From contig ML014116.1 of NCBI GenBank assembly GCA_003615045.1, positions 62,001-126,000 on the forward strand: 64,000 bases of DNA. The letters are read 5' to 3'. Every line of letters begins with the position of its first letter. The stretch's first letter is position 1. The stretch comes from Caulochytrium protostelioides. Taxonomy: Eukaryota > Chytridiomycota > Caulochytriomycetes > Caulochytriales > Caulochytriaceae. Below, piece after piece: positions 11,201-22,800 of the stretch. Under the pieces are notes generated by a model. That model ran no database searches, was not told the DNA's origin, and worked only from the letters and a program-made list of their open reading frames with translations. The position numbers were made by a program, and so were the translations under genes.

Positions 11201-12812
11201 GCGGCGGCACCACGGCACAGCTCCTCAGCACGCTGCTCCAGAGCCAGCGCCGAATGCGCGCGCGCGCGCCAAGAAGCGTGAAGGCCGTGTGGCCGGGGCG
11301 AGGACGAGGACGAGGCGGGGCCCCCGGCGGCGAGGAGGCGCAAGAGAAAGAGGGGGAAAGAGCGAAAGAAAAGTCCTGGATCTGACTTCCCACGCGGACG
11401 GGCGGACCAGGAACCGCGCGACACGACGGAACGCCAATGAAGGATGACGGATGCGAGTGACAGCAACCACGTCGATCCCAGACGGCGCTCGATCGATGGT
11501 GTCAAGTCGCAGGAGCCCCGGGAGAGATATCAAGTAGGGGAACACACCGGTGTGAACGGCCGAATGATTTTGAAGTCCTGAAGGCGGCCAACACGGCGGC
11601 AGCGAGACGTCGCACGCGTGGGGGAGAGGGAGGGAGGCCAAGCCAGCGGATGGGCGATCCCCACGGGATCGAGTGCCGTATTCCGTTACGTCAAGTCACG
11701 TCTCGTCACGATGACCCCGGCCCATGGACGGAATCGCGCCCTGTCTGAGAAATACTCGGTGAGCGCGACGCGCGACGCTGGCATGCACGGTAATGTCACG
11801 CAACGTCCGAGGCTCCATGCGACGCCGCTGCGATGCCGGATGCGGCACCGATGCGGTGTCGGCGTCCGTGCCGTACCGGCGGCGGCTCGTCCCTGCCGGT
11901 CCCTCTGTCCCTGCGCGGGTCGATGCGTCCGTCTGAGAACGGCGACAAGCGACGAGCGTTGGGGCTCGAGGGGCTTGGCTCGAAACTGGGGTTCTGAAAC
12001 CGCGTGCGGTCGGATCAGGGTGCGTCACTGCGTGAATGCCGGCGTACGGGCGCGTGCGTGACGAGCAGCGCGTCGTGATCGTGGTTCGCCGTGGCTCGCA
12101 GAAAGGGAACGGCAGGGAGGCATTCGCCCACGTCGTGAACAGCACAGCGGCGGCGTGGGAGGGAGAGCCCCGATAAGAAACTGAAGGGGGGCGGTGGAGG
12201 GCAAGCCCAGCGGGGGAGATCACGACCCGTGGGCGATGGGAACGATCCTGAGGCAGACTGACTCGTGCGCACCCACGCAGTGCCCCTCGCCTTCTTCTGT
12301 GGTGGCTCTTTAGGCGCTTCCTCCAGTGTGACTGCAGTACCCGGACGGCCGGCTCACCCAAATCCTAGTGGCCCTTGAGGCCAGCGATCCGGAACCCCTC
12401 CTTGCCCGCCAGTCCCTCAGATTATTGGCCGACGGGCCCAGCGCGGCGGCGACCCTTCAGATGGCCCCTCACCGCAAGCCGTCTCGGTGGAGTGCCTCAG
12501 ACGAGCCTCTCCGCCGAGCTGCTCCGATGATGTGCTCAGGACGAGCCTCCCTGATGGGTCGTAGGACCAGGCGAGACCCGGCGAGACCAGGCGGGACCAA
12601 GTAGATGGCCGTCACGAAAAGAAAAGACAAAAGAGAAGCATGCGCGTACGAGGGACCCACAGATCCCAGCGAAGGGCCACCAACGCCCGCTCGGCCACTC
12701 GCTCGTGCACGCGCTGGACACTCCACGACGCGCTCGTCACCAGCGCCGCCGAAATCGCCTGAAGCGATGCTGAGAGAACGCCTCGCCTGGGCCAGCGATG
12801 GCGATGAGGCCG

Positions 12813-12853
12813 ACACGACGCCGGAGCGACACGACGCCGGAGCGACACGCCGC
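12813..12853. repeat. 16-base direct tandem repeat
   Basis: The unit cgacacgacgccggag occurs twice perfectly, followed by a partial third copy. Confidence 0.9.
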
Positions 12854-15800
12854 TGAGCGCTTCACGCAGCACGCGGTTGGCAGGCCCCGATGCGCTCCAA
12901 CGGACAAGACCCGGGCCAGGGCTCGAGTTCAGGTCGCTCACGCGAATGGTCGACGCCTGCAGCACGCATCCAACAGCGCGTGCCAATCAGGGTCAAGACC
13001 CGCGACGACGGCCGGGGTCCCAGGCAGCGTGAGACCGTCGCGGCAGGGAACGAAGGCGTAGGGTCCAGGGCCGGCCCGCCACAAAAACAGCGCCGTACCG
13101 GCGAAACAGGCCAAACGACCCCTCAAGGCCTATACCGATGCAAGCGTGCCCGCGACCAGCGGTCATCGAGATGGTCGACGTGCGGTGTCCCCAGGAGGGC
13201 GCATCGTCGCGAAAAACAAGAGAAAGCAAGAAAAAGATAAAAAAAAAGAGAGATGAGCCAATGGAACAGGAAGGGGGCATCGCCATGCGTCCATATCAGA
13301 AATACCGCACGGCACGTCGCATGGAAAATAAACGGTCCTTTTCGTCCCTTCTGCGGCGGGCTTGCCTGAGCCACGCTCTGCCGGCGGTGACCCCTGTCCC
13401 TGCACTAAGCGCGGCAGCGCAAGTCGCGTGCCGGCTCGCCGAGCGATCCGAGCGATCCGAGCGACCGACCGAACCGTGGGCGGTGGGATTGTATGGCGGA
13501 TCCACCCGCATAACAGCCCACGCCCTTTCGGCCCATCCCCTCCGAGGGGCTCTCCGGCGGGCCGAGGCAAAGCCGCCTAGCGGGCCTCGACGGGCGCGAT
13601 AAGCGGTCCCGTCGGCGGCCGTTCCATCCAGTCCACAGCCCGCACTTCCGCAACGGGCCGCGTCGGCTGATGCGGCCACAGCGCGTGGATAGCGATGGAG
13701 CTGATGCCGGCGTTAGCTAATGCCGCGCATCATCGCTCGACCCGCGGACCTTCACAAGCCCGAGTCACTCGGCGCGGCGCGCGGCGCACTCGCCGATTGA
13801 TGAGAGACCTGCCATCCACGGCCGGCTCACGACGTACACGCAGGAGGTGGAGCACGATGGCGGGTGGCGCCGGTAGCGATGTACAGGCGACGGGCGCACG
13901 GACTCGAGGCCCCGCATCGATGACGGCGAGACCGTAGCCTCTCGACTGGACTTACCGTCAAATAAGAGACGCCGCTGCGGATAATTCCGATAGTGTTCCG
14001 GTGGACCAGGTTGGCGGCCCCGGGGCTGATTTCTCGTGCAAAAAGCCGAACAACAACAAATGAAAAAGACGGGGCAGCCAACGCGAGAGAAACGAAAACA
14101 AAAATAGCCAGGAACCTAAGCAACACAGCACAAAAAAAAGGGGTTCAAAGGAACAGGAAATCATCATATCCCAAAGCCGCAGCATATCAATTAACAGCAT
14201 AGCAAAGCAGAGCTGAGCTCAACATGGCCGAACGCATGGAGAGCGGAAACGCAGTAGACGCCAAAAAACACGGGCTACGACGCGTCGCACACAGCGCCGG
14301 ATGCAAACAAGCAAAGGTGGTCAACACAAGAGACAACACATCACACCCATCATGACATTCGGCACGGGCCGTGGCGCAGGACCAGGATCGGGCATCATCG
14401 GATGACGATCATTGGTCCAGGTGTTGACGGCGTGTGGCGAGGTCATGATACGTCGCCGACGTCGAGATCCATATTCATGCTCACGTCGGCCCAGCGTGAA
14501 CCGATGTCATTTGATCAGAGAGACCACATCCATCCATGGATGCGGTCGTGAGGACATGTGAAGCCGTGGCCAGACAAGACAACAGGGCGATCAGCGTTGC
14601 CGTGAGGAGTATCCGCATTCCCATCCAAACAGCCCATCCATCATCGCGACGTCCACGAACGAGACATTCAGCATCGGGGACGACAACATCGCCATGGATC
14701 GTGCATCAAAGAAAAAAAAAAAGAAAAGAAAAACACAGAGACAACAAAGGAGACAAGTGTGAGCGATCCAAACAGTCATATACGTCGGCCGGTCTCTAGT
14801 GCTCAGCTGGATGTCGCGGACATTCTGTCATGGACAACAGCAGAAAAAGTGGAAAGAAGGGGCCATCACATGCCATTTCAACGAGGGCCACGTTTCCGTT
14901 CCGGGCCTCGGACATCGGCCGAGTAGGATAGCATCGGTCGTCATCATCATCGCCGTCATCGATGCAATCGCGGATCGCAAAAGGCTGCTTCAGGAACGCT
15001 ATGAGGCGGTAGCATACGACGCGAGTCGGCTGCGGTAGCGAGGGGTCTCACCGCCCGTGATGGCCGGCCTCTCGGAGATCGAGCGGGCAACGGAAGCCTC
15101 CGAAACATACGCCTCTCAGCCAAAAGAAGGATGTCGCGAAGCCATGCCGGTCTGCCGCTAACCCTGTTAATGCCCGTCGGACATCTCGTTAGGGTAATCG
15201 ATGGCCCTTGACTGCCGCAGAAGCACAAGACGTCGAAACGTCGACTGAGTCTTTCCTCGGAGCCGCCGGATGCTGTGAGCACATCGGCTTGCAGGCGAGC
15301 CCGAGCTGCCTGCCTCCGCTGGACAGCTGCGCGTTTTGATGAGACGCAAGGGCTTCGAGCTGGAGGGTTCATGGGATTCCAAGACTCTCGTGCACCTTCC
15401 ATAGAATGGCCAGCTGTGTTCATGCGGGCAGACCGGTCTTCTCGACGCGATGCAGCCCCTTGTCGTGTAGGCGCTACACTCGCACTGGGGTGGCGCTTCC
15501 GTGACTCCCTTGGGCTCGTCAAGGGTGCAGCCTGGGTGCCGCGAGGACTCGCGGTAGCCAGAGCTGATGCCGCTCATGCGGCTGTTGTTTCTCTCTTCGG
15601 TTTTGTCAAGTGAAATGCCGCAGGCCCCATCGCGTCGCCGTCGGTATCATCGTCGCCGCCATCGTTGCCGTCGCTGCTACAAGCCATGCCAAGCCCCCCG
15701 CAGAAGGATCCGCAACCGTGGGCGTAAGAAAGCCTTTTCGCGGCGGGTGACGGCACCGGTGCCGCCGCCTTGCTTCGGGCGACACCCTGAAGGCTTGGGA

Positions 15801-15911
15801 TCAGGCGAAGGCGCCATCCTTGAGGAACAGGGAACGCCCCACGGGGTGGCCCGTCGGGCCCAAGCCTGGCGAAACGCGACGGCACGCCATGTGAGGATGG
15901 AGGGCAGCGCG

Positions 15912-15971
15912 GCCTGCACGCACGCCTGCACGCAAGCCTCCGCGCAAGCCGGCACGCAAGCCTGCACGTCC
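15912..15971. repeat. Five 12-base tandem units
   Basis: The unit is gcctgcacgcaa, with one to four changes per copy. The 12-base period is a multiple of three. The minus strand would read as RLACRLAR-type repeats, but no surrounding gene is convincing. Confidence 0.9.
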
Positions 15972-18774
15972 GGTCGGGTATGATCCAGTCGGTCACGGCG
16001 GTCGCCGAGGTGGGCGGCCGCCGCAGGCCTCCGGAGGCGGGGACGGGGACTAAGACTGAGGCTTCAAGCGTTGTTTGCGGGGCAAGGAAGTCGACACACG
16101 CGTCAGCACCTGGCGTCATGGGGCCGAAGGCCCTTGCATGGGGGCGGCCAGCGTGGCTGCTTTGCACCGCTTTTTTTCTCTTTTTTTTTTTCTTTGCGAA
16201 GTTTCTTTGCGAAGATTCTTGCAGGCCGCCCTCACGCCGCTCTTTCCTCTTTGCCGCTGGGTAGTGTACCCGTTTGGCTGTTATCTGGCGGAAGCGCACG
16301 CGCCGGCTGACGGTGGACGATCGCGATAGGGCCGCGTGCCCGTACCTGATGGGCTGGCTGCTCCCCGATGCCTTACGGGATCGTCTCGCGCCATGCGGTC
16401 ATGATTTGTTTGTGTTGACTTGACGTCATTTCGGTGCCGCGCAGCATGCGGCCGATGTGAGGAGCGCGAACCCAGACAACGATGGACAGTGAACGGCGGA
16501 TCAGGGCATCCGGTGCGAGATGGACCGAGACGGGGCCTACCGCACCCAACTTGGCCAACGCAGCGCGTGGGTCTTCGTGCCAAAATTTTTGAGAAAATTC
16601 AGAAGATTGGGGCGTGGGGGGGGGACCCCGGCGGGATCACGGCCATGCGGATCGCTTTCATCTCCCGGAAAACGAGGCAGAAACGGCGCTTTGCGGCGAA
16701 TGGCCGACCGCTGATTTGTATAATGACCGACAATGACTGCGCCGATGACTCGACACGCGATGTGATGAACAGAGCAAGCTGGGCGAGAATTGTCTGACCA
16801 GAACCGTTGCCAAAGCCGAGGACGAAGGCGCCCTTTTCCTCTTTGTTTCTTGCCGCATCCGACGAGACCTGAAAGTCATCGTCATTTTCCTGGAAATGAA
16901 TCACACGCAATGATGATGATGATGATGACAGCGGTGATGATGGCTTGCATGATGAATGCTGTGCCGAGTGGCTTCTACAAAGATGTGCCTTCCGGCCTTG
17001 GGAAGGCGCCAGGGTCGCGACTTCGGCGACGCGGCGCATGGCCATCCCACGAAGCTTTGATGAGGACGGAATACGAGCCGTATTCGGCAGGTGATCGAGG
17101 ACGATGAACGCGCATGGCATCGATTTTCGAGCGGAGCCTTACCTTTGCGTTGCGTGGGTTGTTCGGATTGTTAGATGTCCGGTGATGCTTTTGCACTTTC
17201 TGATGGCACGGCTACAGCACCAGCAGGGCCGAGAAGCACAGCCGTCGCGGAATCGTCCGAGTTTGATTGGAGGGGAGTACTCGGACTCAGGTTAGCGCCA
17301 CGAAGCGGTAGTGGCAGTGTCGTCGACGATTCGATCGGCACTGGCCTGGCCACCGCAACCCACGTTTGAAAAGACCATGCGTGCCGGAAGTAGCGCTCGT
17401 GACCTGCGTAGCACCTTCGATACCTTCTGAGGTCGGCGCGCCATGAAGGGATCAATGAGATTAGTGACATGCAAGCGTAACGTGTTCTGTCAGTATTCAT
17501 TGCATACGTCGCGTCGACAGATGGATGATGGCCATTACGCATGATCACGCATGTTACCGGGGGTGGTTGAGTCGGGCAGCACGCGATCACTTACCCCTGC
17601 TCGGTCGTTCTGACAGCGAATCGACCGCTGATCGTGGCCGAATGACAGGGTCAAGGGAGACGGAACAGCCGCTGACAGGGAATCGGGTCGGCTGTCTACG
17701 GTATGTCAGCACTCGGTCAGCTGGAGCGCCTGTCGTTCCCACGTGGCTGTTACGTGCCCATCACGTGGTCGCCACGCGATGATCGTCGGGCCTCCGTGCT
17801 GATTGATCACTACCCACCGGCGCTCCGGATTTTATACGAGATCCATCCGACGGCGAGGACCCTGGGACAAGAGGCGTGGAAAAGGGCGAAGGGTCACGTG
17901 GGGTGGGAGGGCGTCGTACCTGGTGAACAGCTCGGCGAGCCGAGGTCAGGATGAGTCCGACCGGCGAGGTGGAAGCCAGGAGACGAGTCAAGTGGCACAA
18001 GCCCAATGGTGCCAGCAAGGATGCCATGAATACCAGATAGGATTGGCTCATCGGGGTTTCGTAGGCCCGCGCATCGGTGACCGTCGGGGGGTCCTTGCCC
18101 CAGCCGCCCCTCGAAGCCATTGAGAGTGAACGATCGTCCTGCCTCCATCAGCGCGTGAGCGGGCGGCTCGCGCTCTGTACCCCTCCTAAGCGCCGTTCCA
18201 GATGGCCGATAGCCGATGGCCGATGGCTGGGCGTAGCACGACGGGCAATCGCCCGTCAGTGGTGATCCCAGATCACCTACGCGCCTCCGTATACCCGAAG
18301 GCGAGCCAACGCGCGGCTGCGGTTGCCGATGCGAAGCGATGCGAAGCCGATGGCCGCCCGCTTGACATCTTGTCAAGGGCCGGGTCGGTTCCGCGCGAGA
18401 GGCTGCCGCGGAAACCGCCTCCGCCGGCGAGCCGCCGCACCGAGCATGCCACCGGAGGCCAGGCCGCCGTCGCGTGAATGGTTGCGACATGCCGACAGGA
18501 GGACCGGCTCGCGTCGATCCCCTGCGGCCATCTGTGGCGTCCAATGCCACACGTGGTTCCGGTGGCGGTTGCGGAGGGCGCGGCCGGAGGCCGGGGGCCG
18601 GGGGCACACGCCACCAGACCGCCGGCGGCAGACCCGCCGTCTGGTATAGCATCGAATCGGATTGTCCATCATCGCAATGCACGCCGGCCCAGCGCGCCAA
18701 CATGGAACACGCGGGCGGCGCGGGTAGACCTATCCGGCCTCGTCGGGAGAGATCATGCTGCACGGTGGATGTCC

Positions 18775-18794
18775 TTCCAAGGAGATCCTTGGAA
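18775..18794. repeat. Palindrome with 9-base arms
   Basis: Perfect inverted arms TTCCAAGGA and TCCTTGGAA are separated by two bases, about 1.1 kb upstream of the chosen neurofibromin start. It could be a dimeric factor site, but one occurrence proves nothing. Confidence 0.7.
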
Positions 18795-19242
18795 TAGCTT
18801 GGACCGATGTCCGTCGGGGACGCGTGTCGGCACCCTCAGGGCCAGACCGAGCCGATCCCCCCCGTATCGTCCATCACCCGTCCACGGATGCGGCACGGGC
18901 CTGAGGGAGATGGGTCGGTGCGAGGGAAGCTTCGTGCTGCGTGGTTTGCGTTGCACGGCTCGTCGTCATACCCCGGCGCAGGGCGGCAGAGGCCGCCACG
19001 AGGCGACGCGACGCGAGGCGACGCCGGAGGGAGGCGGCTCCCGGGGCTCCAGACCACGGCACCGTGGCCTGCCGTGCCACCGCTGTGCCACGTGGGGTCC
19101 GTCACGCCGGCGCCCGGCGGCGGTTTGGGGCGGTCCCCGGGGGCGCCCCCCTTCGGCCCTCGTCGCGCCAGCGGTACCACTCGCCGGCGCGATCCACGGC
19201 GCTCGTGCATGCGGACTCGTATGGAAGTGCCGTCGACAAGGA

Positions 19243-19316
19243 CGTGGTCGTGGTCGTGGTCGTGGTCGTGGCCATCGCTATCGCCATCGCCATCGCCATC
19301 GCCATCGCCATCGCCG
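19243..19316. repeat. Hexamer repeats (GTGGTC)n and (ATCGCC)n
   Basis: Two adjacent hexanucleotide arrays lie upstream of neurofibromin. They keep the upstream frame open, reading SWSWSW and SPSPSP. Confidence 0.92.
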
Positions 19317-19684
19317 ATCCAGACGCCGTGCCCCTTCCCCGCTTTTTTCCGTCGGCTGCGCCGTGGGGGTGACGCGTCATACCCGTGCCACCCCGAGCTG
19401 GTGCGATCGGCCCATCGTCCGAAGGATCGTTCGACCGCCGTCCGCCCCTGTCCGCCCTCCCACCGGCCCTCCCTCGGGTCGCAGCAAGAACACCGCTGGA
19501 GCGATCGTCCGGGCCACGGACGCTCTTGCCGTCGGCCGCGACGATCGTCGCCCTCGCGCGTCGCCCGGATCTCGGGGCCCCGACGACAGCGAGGCCTGCG
19601 GCGGCTGTTCACGAAGGCTCTGCCCATCGCTGGAGATCGACGCAGCGAGGGGCGCGCGTATTCTCTGCCGCGCATCCGGCGCCA

Positions 19685-19780
19685 GCTCCCGCGTCTGCTC
19701 CCGCGTCTGCTCCCGCGTCTGCTCCCGCGTCTGCTTCCGCGTCTGCTTCCGCGTCTGCTTCCGCGACCGCTTCCGCGACG
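19685..19780. repeat. Eight 12-base tandem units upstream of neurofibromin
   Basis: The unit gctcccgcgtct is repeated eight times with slow drift to gcttccgcgtct and gcttccgcgacc. In the neurofibromin frame it reads as LLPR repeats. The array ends 115 bases before the preferred ATG. Confidence 0.95.
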
Positions 19781-19895
19781 ACCGTCCTCGATCCATGCGT
19801 CCGTCTCCTTGGGCGTGACGGGGACGCACGGCACCGCGCGTCTTTGTCTGCGTGGCCACCGCCCGGGGAGGAGGGGCTCCCCGCGTGCACCCACC

Positions 19896-22800
19896 ATGAC
19901 CCCGCAGCCGGCGGCTGGCCACGCCCACGCTTACGGCGGCCAGGGCTCCTACGCGCACCCCAGCTATGCGCATACGACGAGCCATGGGCACACCACGAGC
20001 CAAGGCCATACGACGAGCCAAGGCAGTGGCGCTGCGATCGCCAGCATGAGCACCCACAGCGTCGCCGAGAGCCACCACTCGGGCATGACGGGCGACGGGA
20101 TGATGCCATCGATGCCGTCGGCGTCGGCGCGGTCGCATGACGGCCGCCTCGTCGCGCCGCTGATCGACCGCATCCGCGAAAAGCTGCCCATCACGTCGGG
20201 CCTGCCCTTCTCCTTCCTCGAGGCCGACCCCGTGTTCAACCAGAACGTGGCCACCATCGTCTCGCTGTCCGCATGGCGGCTGCCCGACGTCGCCGCCGCC
20301 CTCACCCATCTGCTCGAGACCATCACCCCGACCCCCGCCTACACCGCCTCCCACGCGGCTCATCTCCACCCCGGCGGCTATGCGGGCAGCGCTTCCAGCA
20401 CGGGCCAGGCCCAGCTCGATCTCTACAAGAGCCAGCTCTTTGTGCTGCGCCTCCTCAGCCATTGCCTCGCCCACAGCTGGCACTGCCAGCGTCAGTGGGC
20501 CGACGCCGCCGCGTCCGCGAGCGGCACCGGCGCCATGGGCGACGCGACGTACCGCGGCACGTCGTCGCCAGGATCCTGGCCGGTCCAGCCGCCGCCGCCG
20601 CCGCCGCCGGGCGCCGCGTCCGCCGTCCCGGCACCGGCCACAACGCCGCGCCACCCGATCCCCGGCCACAGCGCGGCCTTCCATCCGCCCACGCACGCCG
20701 AGTGGCGCGTGCCGCCGCTCGCGGACCCGACGCCGTTCGACGACGTGCTGGCCAAAGCGATGCTGGCCGCCGTCGCGCGGTTCTTCCAGACCAGCGCCGC
20801 GAGCATCAATACCGACACCATCAACCATACTTTCAGCCATCCGATGAGCGACGCCACCCATCCAGCATCGGCTGCAGCAGCAGCAGCAGCAGCAGCAGCG
20901 GCGGCGGCGGCGACCGCGGCGGGCGGCAGTGGGAGCGGCGGATCCTCGGCACCGTCGGGCGCCACCGAGGGCGGCGTCTATGGCGGGAAGCCCATCGCGT
21001 CCTTCTTTCTCGAGTATGGCCGGGAGGACCACGGTGGCTCCTCAAATGGCTGGGCGACGGCGACGGCGACGGCCCCGGCGACGGCGACTGTCACGTCTCA
21101 CGCCATGTCTAGCCACCCAGACCACCCGGGAATCATGCACCGCGGGGGGACGCGCCCTCCCGCGTCGGTGGCGCATGCGCTGCTCATCACCGAGACCTCG
21201 CACCGCGCCCTCGCCATGGAGCTCTACCGCTCGGCGGGCCGGGTGCTCTTCTATCTGTCGGCGAGCAACTGGTCCACGATCTGGTCCAAGATCAAGAGCC
21301 GGCTCATTTACCTTGCACACGCCGGCGCGTCAGCCACGCAGACCGACAACACGCCCGTGGACAGGGAGGGAGGCGACCTGACGGAACTCCGCTTGCTCGA
21401 GTGGTGCAACCTCAACCGCATGCGGCTCAGCACGGTCCTCAACGAAGTCTGCCATCTCGTGCGCGCGCTGTCCAAGAAGGCGCAGTTCCTCACGGCCATC
21501 GTGCTTCACCGCGCGATCTGGAACTGGATCGAGACGTTTCCGCTCGAGTTTGTGGCGCTGTGCCAGTCAGGCAAACGCATCGGCGGCCACGTGGAGATTT
21601 TGTTCGACACTCTCCACCAGCTCGCCGATACGCACCGCAAAAAGATGGTCTTCTGGCCGCTGCAGACGATGCTGCTCATCCTGTGTCCGGACATTCTCTA
21701 CCAGATTGCCGTCGTGACCCACGCGAGCCATCCGGGCAGTGGCCCGCACGCCCTGCCCTCCAGCCCTTCCCTGGGCGGGCTGTCGGCCAGCCACGGCTAC
21801 CCGTACCCCCACGCGGGCGATCCGGCCAGCAAGAAAGTCGCGGCCATCCTGGCCAAGAAGGCCGCTTACCTCGATACGCTGCGCAAGAGCCTCAAGACGC
21901 GCCTGAGCGACGTGGCCATCCTGTCGTTTGTGGACCTCTGCCGAGCCTCGACCTTCGTCAGCAAGGCTGACGGCAGTGCGCTGCGGATGGTGGTCCCCGG
22001 GATCGAAGGCGAGCTGCGGGACAAGCTCTTCGATGCGACCCGGCCTGTCGCGCTCGCGGGCGCCGCCCCGACCGGCTCGGACGACGCGCTGCTCGACGCC
22101 GCCGTCGCCACGCGCTGTCTCACGGCCCTCTTCAAGCTCAATCCGTGGGGCACGCTGCGCACGCTCGTGCCCGTCATCCTGGACCCCGTCTCGCCCATGG
22201 TGTTCAAGACCATCCTCGTCAAGAGCTGCTATGCGCTGGTGAGCGAGTCGCGACCCCTGCCGTGGAACCCCCCTATCGACGCGAGCCTCGCGGGCAGTCT
22301 CCGCCAGCTCTTCAGCGACTACCTGAACCGCGATCTCGTGATGCGCGAGGAGCAGCGGGGTGCCACGAACGCCGCGGCCGGGATGCCGGCCTCCTCGACC
22401 GCCGTCGGCAGCGGCGGCGGCAGTGGAGCCGCTGGCGGCGGCAGCGCTGTTGGACCCAGCGCGATGGGTCACAGCGGCAGCGGGAGCGGCGGTGCCGGCA
22501 ATGGCGGCGTCGCGATGGGAGTGACTGCCAGCTACCCCAGCGGCGGGCTGAGCAGTGCCAACCTTTCGGCGCAGCACAGCAAGAACGCGTCGCCGAACGG
22601 CAGCCTCGGTAGTCTTTCGGCCCACGACGCCGCATCGGCCGCGGCCGTCCTCTCGCGCAGCGGCACGGGAACGCACACGGGCAACCACACTCCTGGCGGC
22701 GGCGGCGGTCCGGGCAGCGGCCCTGGATGCGCGTCGGTGTCCATCTCGGGCACGCCGACGCTCACACAGATGCCGATGCCGATGCCGATCCCCGGCAAGA

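Larger units (their letters stand above)
10175..19895. other. Long stretch without a supportable gene, between divergent cyclin and neurofibromin genes
   Basis: About 9.7 kb contains no reading frame with recognisable domains or credible composition. Frames here begin at non-ATG codons, consist of repeat translations, or are overlapping alternatives. It holds several microsatellites and short tandem repeats (listed), an A- and purine-rich, lower-GC part at about 13945-15030, and another less GC-rich part at about 16600-17500. It must contain both promoters and 5' leaders. A spliced gene with short exons cannot be excluded, because one such gene exists elsewhere in this window. Confidence 0.6.

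Noticed and set aside
10481-11505. Opposing frames with long Thr, Arg, Val or Ser runs
   Set aside because: They are produced by the ACG/ACGACA microsatellite and are open in several phases on both strands.
13827-14126. Minus-strand 99-codon frame whose start looks like a signal peptide (LLRFLAIFVFVSLALAAP)
   Set aside because: It begins with GTG, not ATG, and the hydrophobic stretch comes from a T-rich run on that strand; the rest is Arg/Pro-rich spacer reading.
19377-21032. 551-codon minus-strand frame over the neurofibromin start
   Set aside because: It is antisense to neurofibromin and consists largely of repeat translations such as EQTREQTR and polyCys.
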